NCBI GenBank assembly: GCA_934457235.1
Contig: CAKSHT010000024.1
Location: forward strand, 1 to 18,281
Reading direction: 5' to 3'
Length of the DNA: 18,281 nt
Origin: an uncultured Oscillospiraceae bacterium
GTDB taxonomy: Bacteria; Bacillota; Clostridia; Oscillospirales; Ruminococcaceae
Positions 12,416-18,281 of the stretch are shown here, one piece after another. The translations under genes and the position numbers were made by a program. Each line of letters opens with the position of its first letter. The stretch's first letter is position 1. The notes under the pieces were generated by a model that saw nothing but the letters and a program-made list of their open reading frames with translations, was not told the DNA's origin and did no database searches.

Positions 12416-14941
12416 ATGGACATCAGAATAGCGCTGGCAGGTAATCCTAACTGCGGTAAAACAACGCTTTTCAACGCACTGACCGGTTCCAACCAGTTCG
12501 TAGGAAACTGGCCCGGAGTTACGGTAGAGAAAAAGGAAGGTAAGCTGAAAGGCAGAAAGGACGTTATAATTACTGACCTGCCTGGTATCTACTCCCTTTC
12601 CCCCTACACACTTGAGGAAGTTGTGGCAAGAAACTACCTCGTAGGCGAGCGTCCTGACGCGATACTCAATATCATCGACGGTACTAACCTTGAGCGTAAC
12701 CTTTACCTCACCACTCAGCTGGTTGAGCTTGGTATCCCGGTAGTTGCAGCCGTAAACATGATGGACGTCGTTAAGAAGAACGGCGACAAGATCAACACAG
12801 AACAGCTTGCCAAGGAGCTTGGCTGCGAAGTCTGCGAGATATCTGCGCTGAAGGGCACCGGTATCACCGAGGCGGCTGAAAAGGCTATCAAGGCTGCCGA
12901 GGCTAAGGAAAAGATGATCCCGCAGCACACATTCAGCGGAGCTGTCGAGCATGCGATCGCTCATATTGAGGAGGCTGCACTGCATGACCTGCCCGAGGCA
13001 CAGCAGCGCTGGTACGCTATCAAAATCTTCGAGCGTGACGAAAAGGTTCTTGATATGATCAAGATACCGAAAGACAAGATGGAGCACATCGAAAAGGATA
13101 TCCAGGCTGCCGAGGCAGAACTGGACGACGATGCAGAGTCCATCATCACCAACGAGCGTTACGTTTACATATCCACGATAATCAAGGGCTGCCTTACCAA
13201 GAAGAACAAGAACGGTCTGACAGTTTCCGATAAGATCGATAAGATCGTAACCAATCGCTGGCTGGGTCTGCCGATATTCGCGTTAGTTATGTGGATCGTT
13301 TACTATGTATCAATGGTAACGGTCGGCGCCAGCGCTACCGACTGGGCTAACGACGGTCTGTTCGGTGACGGCTGGTTCGCACTTGGAATAGGCAGAGGCG
13401 CATACGACGAGGCTTCTGAGGAGTACGGCGACGCAATGAGCGCTCTGGACGCATTCGGCGTTGCTCCCGACCTTGAGGACGAGGAGTTCGACGCTGACGC
13501 TGCGCTTGCTGACATTACTGCATTCACACCGTCTGAGAAGTCCGTGCCCTATGAGGTAGAGGACGAGGAAACGCTGGCAGTAAGCGAGATCACAGTATAC
13601 GCTTCTGAGATCCCCGCAGACGCTGACGATGAAGAAACCCTCGGCACCACATATGCTGACGCAGTGGCTTACTTCACTGAGAATGGCTTTGACGAGCCTG
13701 ATCCTGCTTCATATGGTCCGTGGGTACCCGGTATCCCGGTTCTGGTTGAGAATGGTCTTGACGCTATCAACTGCGTTGACTGGCTGAAGGGTCTGATCCT
13801 TGACGGTATCGTAGCCGGTGTTGGCGCGGTACTCGGCTTCGTTCCGCAGATGCTCGTACTGTTCATCTTCCTGGCATTCCTTGAGGCTTGCGGTTACATG
13901 GCGCGTGTTGCATTCGTACTCGACCGTGTATTCAGAAAGTTCGGTCTTTCCGGTAAGTCCTTTATCCCGATACTCATCGGTACAGGCTGCGGTATCCCTG
14001 GTATCATGGCTTCTCGTACCATTGAGAATGAGCGTGACCGCCGCATGACAGTAATGACCACTACATTTATCCCCTGCGGCGCTAAGGTCCCGTTCATCTC
14101 GATGATCGCGGGCGCTATCTTCGGCGGTTCTCCGTGGGTATCCACCGGCGCTTACTTCATCGGCATCGCAGCGATCATCGTTTCCGGTATCATTCTTAAG
14201 AAGACAAAGATGTTTGCAGGCGACCCTGCTCCGTTCGTTATGGAGCTTCCTGCTTACCATCTGCCTACAGTAGGCAATGTGCTCCGCTCAATGTGGGAGC
14301 GCGGCTGGTCCTTCATCAAGAAGGCTGGTACCATCATCACGCTCTCTACCATCTTCGTATGGTTCACCTCTTATTTCGGATTTGTTGACGGCACATTCCA
14401 GATGCTCGATGAGAGCCAGATGGAGTTCTCCATACTCGCTACCATCGGCGGCGCAATCTGCTGGATATTCGCTCCTCTTGGCTGGGGCAACTGGCAGGCT
14501 ACCGTTGCTGCGGTTACAGGACTTGTTGCTAAGGAGAACATCGTCGGCACTCTTGGCGTACTCTACGGCGGCGGAGATCAGTCCGTATATGCGGCAATGA
14601 GCGCAGCATTCACCGGAGTAAGCGGTATGTCATTCCTGATATTCAACCTGCTGTGCGCACCGTGCTTCGCAGCAATGGGCGCTATCAAGCGTGAGATGAA
14701 CAACAGAAAGTGGTTCTGGTTCGCTATCGGTTACGAGTGCGGCTTCGCTTATGTGATCGCCCTTATCGTAAATCAGCTCGGCAACCTGTTCACTGGCAGA
14801 CTGATGACTGCCGGCGCTGGCGCGGTTTGCAACATCATCAGCCTGGTATTTGCAGTAGCATTACTGGCTGGTCTGGTTTACATGCTGTTCAGACCGTACA
14901 AGGAATCTACCAAGCTCACTACAAAGGTTAAGGTAAAGTAA
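12416..14941 (+). CDS. feoB: Ferrous iron transporter FeoB with an acidic loop insertion
   Basis: 841 residues; it imports Fe(II) across the inner membrane under control of an N-terminal GTPase. G motifs: G1 GNPNCGKT (9-16), G3 DLPG (54-57), G4 NMMD (114-117), G5 SALKG (143-147). A helical GDI-like domain follows to about 280. The membrane part starts at LGLPIFALVMWIVYYVSM (284-301) and holds two gate regions: first GTGCGIPGIMASR (522-534), then FIPCGAKVPF (551-560). There is a C-terminal NLLCAPCFAAMGA helix. Residues about 328-445 insert an acidic, Asp/Glu/Ala-rich stretch between the first and second membrane segments, where most FeoB proteins have a short linker. Gene order and the GAGAGGAGA ribosome site support co-expression with feoA. 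Confidence 0.98.
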   Translation: MDIRIALAGNPNCGKTTLFNALTGSNQFVGNWPGVTVEKKEGKLKGRKDVIITDLPGIYSLSPYTLEEVVARNYLVGERPDAILNIIDGTNLERNLYLTTQLVELGIPVVAAVNMMDVVKKNGDKINTEQLAKELGCEVCEISALKGTGITEAAEKAIKAAEAKEKMIPQHTFSGAVEHAIAHIEEAALHDLPEAQQRWYAIKIFERDEKVLDMIKIPKDKMEHIEKDIQAAEAELDDDAESIITNERYVYISTIIKGCLTKKNKNGLTVSDKIDKIVTNRWLGLPIFALVMWIVYYVSMVTVGASATDWANDGLFGDGWFALGIGRGAYDEASEEYGDAMSALDAFGVAPDLEDEEFDADAALADITAFTPSEKSVPYEVEDEETLAVSEITVYASEIPADADDEETLGTTYADAVAYFTENGFDEPDPASYGPWVPGIPVLVENGLDAINCVDWLKGLILDGIVAGVGAVLGFVPQMLVLFIFLAFLEACGYMARVAFVLDRVFRKFGLSGKSFIPILIGTGCGIPGIMASRTIENERDRRMTVMTTTFIPCGAKVPFISMIAGAIFGGSPWVSTGAYFIGIAAIIVSGIILKKTKMFAGDPAPFVMELPAYHLPTVGNVLRSMWERGWSFIKKAGTIITLSTIFVWFTSYFGFVDGTFQMLDESQMEFSILATIGGAICWIFAPLGWGNWQATVAAVTGLVAKENIVGTLGVLYGGGDQSVYAAMSAAFTGVSGMSFLIFNLLCAPCFAAMGAIKREMNNRKWFWFAIGYECGFAYVIALIVNQLGNLFTGRLMTAGAGAVCNIISLVFAVALLAGLVYMLFRPYKESTKLTTKVKVK

Positions 14942-14956
14942 ACAAAAGAAATCAAT

Positions 14957-14991
14957 GGGCGGTCGGGGGAACTTGACCGCCCTGTGTTTTT
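14957..14991 (+). terminator. Terminator-like attenuator between feoB and the Cys-rich gene
   Basis: GGGCGGTC (14957-14964) pairs with GACCGCCC (14975-14982) around a 10-nt loop, followed by TGTGTTTTT. The tail is interrupted, so partial read-through is likely; the small genes downstream have no promoter that I can see. It would lower their expression relative to feoB. Confidence 0.6.
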
Positions 14992-15007
14992 GGGGGAGAT
15001 GCTCATT

Positions 15008-15229
15008 ATGCTGGAATTTCTGCAAAATAACTGGGGCAGCCTGTTAGTCGGCACTATTGTTCTGGCTGTTGTTGTGCTCATAATCGTAAAGCTTGTCCGT
15101 GATAAAAAGGCGGGCAAGTACACTTGCGGCGGCAACTGCGGTTCCTGTGGCGCGTGCAGCGGTAAATGCTCCGGCTGCGACGCCTGTTCCCGTGGGCACA
15201 CTCCAGGCGCTTCCGGGACAAAGAAATAA
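15008..15229 (+). CDS. FeoB-associated Cys-rich membrane protein
   Basis: 73 residues from the ATG at 15008. GGGGGAG at 14992-14998 is 9 nt away, whereas the in-frame ATG at 14999 abuts it. One membrane helix (about 11-29), then a basic stop-transfer stretch, then seven cysteines at 40, 44, 47, 50, 54, 57 and 60, almost evenly spaced in a Gly/Ser context. This matches the small Cys-rich proteins commonly encoded after feoB. The basic residues after the helix place the cysteines on the cytoplasmic side, where they could receive Fe(II) as it leaves FeoB. That role is inference; metal binding is likely. Confidence 0.9.
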   Translation: MLEFLQNNWGSLLVGTIVLAVVVLIIVKLVRDKKAGKYTCGGNCGSCGACSGKCSGCDACSRGHTPGASGTKK

Positions 15230-15264
15230 AAACCGCATGACGCGGCAATGGGAGGACGCAACAA

Positions 15265-15639
15265 TTGACCTACGCACAGAAAAAGTACCTATTCGCTATC
15301 TACAGACTGGGCATCAATGGAGGAGTTATAAGCTCCTCGGACGTGTCGCGGCTGGTGGGAGTGACCAAAGCCAGCACGGTGAAAATGACACAGAGGCTCA
15401 CGGACGAAGGGTATATCCTCAAGGAGCCATACGGAAAGATCTCGCTTACGGACGAGGGCGTAAAAGCCGCGTCATCGCTGTTTGCAAACAGCCTTATTCT
15501 TTGTGATTTTCTGAAAGACAAAGTGGGCATAGACGAGATCAACGCCGACAACGACTCTGTGAAGATCGTGGCACAGGTATCCGAGGATACCGTCGAGAAG
15601 CTTGTGAAATATGCTTTAGGAGATGTTGCAAATGCCTGA
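15265..15639 (+). CDS. DtxR/MntR-like regulator lacking the usual metal ligands
   Basis: 124 residues from a TTG at 15265, 9 nt after GGAGG. It contains an N-terminal winged helix (about 1-62: YLFAIYRLG, ISSSDVSRLVGVTKASTVKM, GYILKEPYGKISLTDEG) and a helical dimerisation domain, the two-domain MntR layout without an SH3 domain. Aligned by eye with Bacillus MntR, the positions of D8, E11, H77, E99, E102 and H103 are K7, F10, S76, N96, V99 and K100, so no ligand is kept. The single Cys is C80. It may sense another signal or act constitutively. It sits in the feo operon, whose promoter carries palindromic sites, and overlaps the next gene by 8 bp. The fold assignment is fairly secure; the sensing model is not. 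Confidence 0.82.
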   Translation: MTYAQKKYLFAIYRLGINGGVISSSDVSRLVGVTKASTVKMTQRLTDEGYILKEPYGKISLTDEGVKAASSLFANSLILCDFLKDKVGIDEINADNDSVKIVAQVSEDTVEKLVKYALGDVANA

Positions 15640-16018
15640 TCATCTGATAATGATACTTATAATCGCAGTGCTTGCTGTGATCTGCGTGATCGCGGTACTG
15701 AGTATAATAAAGCGCGGAAAGCAGGGTTGCTGCGGAGCCGGCGGCGGAGACATCGTGGAAAAGATAGTCAAGGACACCACTGGCTACAACCACAGCCGCA
15801 CTGTTAAGATCGGTGGAATGCACTGTGATAAGTGCGCGTCCCGAATTTCTGCGGCATTCAACCGGCAGGACGGAGTTTTTGCGGAGGTAAGCTGGAAGGA
15901 CGGCACTGCGGTTATAAAATCCAGAGAGCTGGTTCCGGAGGTAATGATCCGCAGCACCATCATGGGTCTGGATTACACGGTCGAGGAGATATCCGAGGAC
16001 ACTGAGAGCAGTACCTGA
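15632..16018 (+). CDS. Membrane-anchored heavy-metal-associated (HMA) domain protein
   Basis: 128 residues from the ATG at 15632, 9 nt after AGGAG; the ATG at 15623 abuts that site and is less likely. A single membrane helix (about 5-27), then KRGKQGCCGAGGG with a Cys pair (33-34), then an HMA fold (about 56-120) with the metal loop MHCDKC (M63, C65, C68), of the MxCxxC kind found in copper chaperones and P-type ATPases. The arrangement, basic after the helix, puts the domain in the cytoplasm. It overlaps the DtxR-like gene by 8 bp, so translation is probably coupled. It may hand metal on from FeoB or report metal status; its metal is unknown. Confidence 0.88.
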   Translation: MPDHLIMILIIAVLAVICVIAVLSIIKRGKQGCCGAGGGDIVEKIVKDTTGYNHSRTVKIGGMHCDKCASRISAAFNRQDGVFAEVSWKDGTAVIKSRELVPEVMIRSTIMGLDYTVEEISEDTESST

Positions 16019-16033
16019 GTATCATAGGCAATT

Positions 16034-16063
16034 AGCAGGAGGTTTAAATTCCTCCTGCTTTTT
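16034..16063 (+). terminator. Terminator of the feo operon
   Basis: AGCAGGAGG (16034-16042) pairs with CCTCCTGCT (16051-16059) around an 8-nt loop, followed by TTTT and ATT. It lies 15 nt after the last stop codon and closes the operon. Confidence 0.93.
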
Positions 16064-16071
16064 ATTCACAG

Positions 16072-16100
16072 TTGACAATTTTCCTAAATGGAGTTATAAT
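16072..16100 (+). promoter_or_regulatory. mutS2 promoter
   Basis: TTGACA (16072-16077), 17 nt, TATAAT (16095-16100): an exact consensus directly after the feo terminator. The leader is about 60 nt. Confidence 0.92.
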
Positions 16101-16165
16101 AAAAACACCTGTGTAAAAAATAAAAACCGGCTACATAATATCATATGTATGAAAAAGGTGAGAAA

Positions 16166-18281
16166 ATGAACAAATACTATAAGAAGCTGGAACTAGACAA
16201 GATACTGGAGCTTCTGGCGGAGCAGACATACAGCGACTCCTGCCGCGATAAGGCGCTGAAGCTTTCCCCGTCCTTTGACGAAGCTGAGATACGCCGTGAA
16301 CTGCAGAAAACAAACGACGCATTCAGCCTGTCCGCGAAGTTCGGAACTCCGCGATTCCGTAAGATAAAGGACATTTCGTTTTCGCTGCGCCGCTCCAGGA
16401 GCGGTTCAGCGCTCTCGTTCCGCGAGCTGCTGGACGTTGCGGATATCCTTCGCGAAACGAATATGCTCTGCGACTGGTTCGGTCAGTGCGAGAGCATGGA
16501 AAACTCCCTCTCGGAGTATTTCCGCGAATTGTATCCCATAAAGGACCTGGAGCAGCGTATCTCCGAGAGCATAATCTCTGAGGAGGAGATGTCCGATGCC
16601 GCCAGTCCGGAGCTTGCTTCCATCAGAAAGCGCATAGTGCGCCAGGGAATGAATATCCGCGAGCAGCTTGACAAGCTTATCAAGAGCCGCAGTACCCAGA
16701 AGTTCCTCCAGGAAGCCATCGTTACAATGCGTGACGGACGTTACGTAGTACCTGTCCGCAGCGAGTATAAGAACGAAATTTCCGGACTTGTACACGATAC
16801 CTCTGCCACCGGTCAGACGTTCTTCATCGAGCCTATGAGCGTTGTCGAGGCTAATAACGAAATACGCGTGCTGAAATCACGCGAGCAGGCGGAAATAGAG
16901 CGTATCACCCAGGAACTTTCCGCGATGGTAGGGGAGAACGCTGACAGCATTGCGAACAATTTCCGCGTGGCTCAGATACTTGAGCTGTACTTCGCAAAAG
17001 CCAATCTCGGCGCGAAAATGCGCGGTGTTGCTGCGAATATCGTTTCAGAACCCCGGATATCCCTGCGCCAGGCGCGTCACCCGCTCATCGACCAGAATTC
17101 CGTTGTTCCGATAACCGTGGAGCTTGGCGGAGCGTACTCAAGCCTTATGATAACCGGACCTAACACCGGCGGTAAGACAGTAGCTATCAAGACGATAGGA
17201 CTTCTCACGCTGATGACGATGTGCGGACTTATGATACCCGCCGGCGACGGTTCCGAGGTCGGAATATTCGGCGGTATCTACGTTGATATCGGCGATGAGC
17301 AGAGTATCGAGCAGAGTCTTTCCACGTTCTCGTCGCATATGGTGAATGTGGTCAGGATACTGTCCAAAGCCGACGACCGCAGCCTTGTGCTAATAGACGA
17401 GCTTGGCAGCGGTACCGATCCGGTAGAGGGCGCGGCGCTTGCTGTGTCTATACTGAGTACTCTGCGGGAGCAGGGCGCAAAGGTAGCGGCGACAACGCAT
17501 TACCAGGAGGTCAAGATGTACGCCCTTCAGACCGACGGCGTGGAGAATGCTTCCTGTGAATTTGATGTAAATACCCTAAAGCCGACGTACCGCCTTATTG
17601 TCGGAGTTCCCGGCAAATCCAATGCATTCGCGATATCCCAGCGGCTTGGAATGCCGGATTACGTCATCGACCGCGCCAAGGAGCTTGTCAGTACCGAAAA
17701 CCAGCGTTTCGAGCAGGTCGTTGACGCCCTTGAGAAATCCCGCCAGGAGCTGGAGGCGCTCAAGGAGAGCGCGGCTATATCCGAGCGCAATGCGAAAATG
17801 AACGAGAGTGAATTGAAGCAGAAGCTTTCCGACCTGGAGCAGCAGAAAGAAAAGGAACTTGAAAGCGCACGTCAGCGCGCCCTGTCCATCGTGGAGGAAA
17901 CACGTTTCCGTTCCAATCAGCTGCTGAACGAGCTTGAGGAACTGAAAAAGGTCAAGGACAAGGAAGCGCTCCGCCAGGGACTGAGCAATGCAAAGGGCAA
18001 GACCAACAGCACTCTCAACAAGATGCAGGACGATGCGAACCCCGTTGTACAGCGGCATCTGGATACCTATGTGCTGCCGCGTCCGCTCAAGGCAGGTGAT
18101 ACGGTAATGCTCGCAGATACCAGGAAAGAGGGCGTGCTGATGACTGTTCCGAATATGTCCGGCACATGCTACGTCCAGGTCGGCATGATGAAGATAAAGA
18201 CCAATCAGAAGAATCTGCGGCTCATCGACAACAAGAAGAAGCAGGCACCGCAGAAATCAGTCGGCGGCAGCGTTAAGAAGC
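16166..18281 (+). CDS. mutS2: Endonuclease MutS2, truncated by window edge
   Basis: The first 705 residues or so of a protein usually near 780-790 long; the C-terminal Smr nuclease domain lies outside the window. The N-terminus MNKYYKKLELDKILELLAEQ and the absence of the MutS mismatch-recognition domain mark MutS2 rather than MutS. Lever and clamp regions run to about 300. ATPase: Walker A GPNTGGKT (331-338), Walker B LVLIDE with D411 and E412, then LGSGTDP, and TTHYQEVK. A long coiled coil occupies about 510-610 and a KOW-like stretch follows (LKAGDTVML onward). Bacterial MutS2 acts on recombination intermediates and, in Bacillus, on collided ribosomes. I choose the ATG at 16166 because AAAGGTGAG precedes it; the in-frame ATG at 16145 has no ribosome site. 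Confidence 0.97.
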   Translation, partial: MNKYYKKLELDKILELLAEQTYSDSCRDKALKLSPSFDEAEIRRELQKTNDAFSLSAKFGTPRFRKIKDISFSLRRSRSGSALSFRELLDVADILRETNMLCDWFGQCESMENSLSEYFRELYPIKDLEQRISESIISEEEMSDAASPELASIRKRIVRQGMNIREQLDKLIKSRSTQKFLQEAIVTMRDGRYVVPVRSEYKNEISGLVHDTSATGQTFFIEPMSVVEANNEIRVLKSREQAEIERITQELSAMVGENADSIANNFRVAQILELYFAKANLGAKMRGVAANIVSEPRISLRQARHPLIDQNSVVPITVELGGAYSSLMITGPNTGGKTVAIKTIGLLTLMTMCGLMIPAGDGSEVGIFGGIYVDIGDEQSIEQSLSTFSSHMVNVVRILSKADDRSLVLIDELGSGTDPVEGAALAVSILSTLREQGAKVAATTHYQEVKMYALQTDGVENASCEFDVNTLKPTYRLIVGVPGKSNAFAISQRLGMPDYVIDRAKELVSTENQRFEQVVDALEKSRQELEALKESAAISERNAKMNESELKQKLSDLEQQKEKELESARQRALSIVEETRFRSNQLLNELEELKKVKDKEALRQGLSNAKGKTNSTLNKMQDDANPVVQRHLDTYVLPRPLKAGDTVMLADTRKEGVLMTVPNMSGTCYVQVGMMKIKTNQKNLRLIDNKKKQAPQKSVGGSVKK

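Overview
The window reads as a chromosomal segment of a low-to-mid GC Firmicute of class Clostridia, most likely an Oscillospirales/Ruminococcus-type gut or rumen bacterium. This is inferred from four things: the SAM-I riboswitch before metK, the feoA-feoA-feoB-Cys-rich protein order, MutS2 together with a clostridial ClpB, and strong AGGAGG ribosome sites with TTGACA-N17-TATAAT promoters. No rRNA, tRNA, CRISPR array, insertion sequence or phage gene is visible.

Layout. (1) 1-1113, minus: the N-terminal part of metK, truncated by the window edge, under a complete SAM-I riboswitch, terminator and promoter. (2) 1114-1365: hairpins and the first copy of a 120-nt dispersed structured element. (3) 1366-5389: two divergent MATE transporter genes. 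The plus-strand one carries a C-terminal cytidylate-kinase-like domain and is followed by a small DIP1984-family gene. (4) 5390-5743: a non-coding stretch with the second copy of the element and the clpB terminator. (5) 5748-9156, minus: a ribbon-helix-helix protein of unknown function followed by clpB, behind a consensus promoter with a 12-bp inverted repeat at the predicted transcript start. (6) 9239-9709, plus: a long folded leader and a DUF2325 gene. (7) 9755-11626: a membrane-anchored LysM/G5/M23 peptidase with its own promoter and terminator. (8) 11751-16063: a ferrous-iron uptake operon, feoA, feoA, feoB, FeoB-associated Cys-rich protein, a DtxR/MntR-like protein and a membrane-anchored HMA protein, ending at a strong terminator. 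(9) 16072-end: mutS2 with a consensus promoter, truncated before its Smr domain.

How it fits together. The iron operon appears to be a complete import and control unit: FeoB is the pore and GTPase, the FeoA proteins are cytoplasmic partners, two small single-pass proteins present cysteines near the membrane, and a DtxR-fold protein is the likely regulator. The motif TTAG-N6-CTAA occurs twice before the first feoA and once before the DUF2325 gene. In both transcription units one copy sits exactly 17 nt before the start codon, which suggests a shared metal-responsive control. By eye, the DtxR-like protein lacks every metal ligand known from MntR, so what it senses is an open question.

The other points most worth a second look are the 120-nt element, whose two copies show compensatory base changes in a long stem; the RHH-clpB unit with its inverted repeat and G7 tract; and the DUF2325 leader with a possible pseudoknot.
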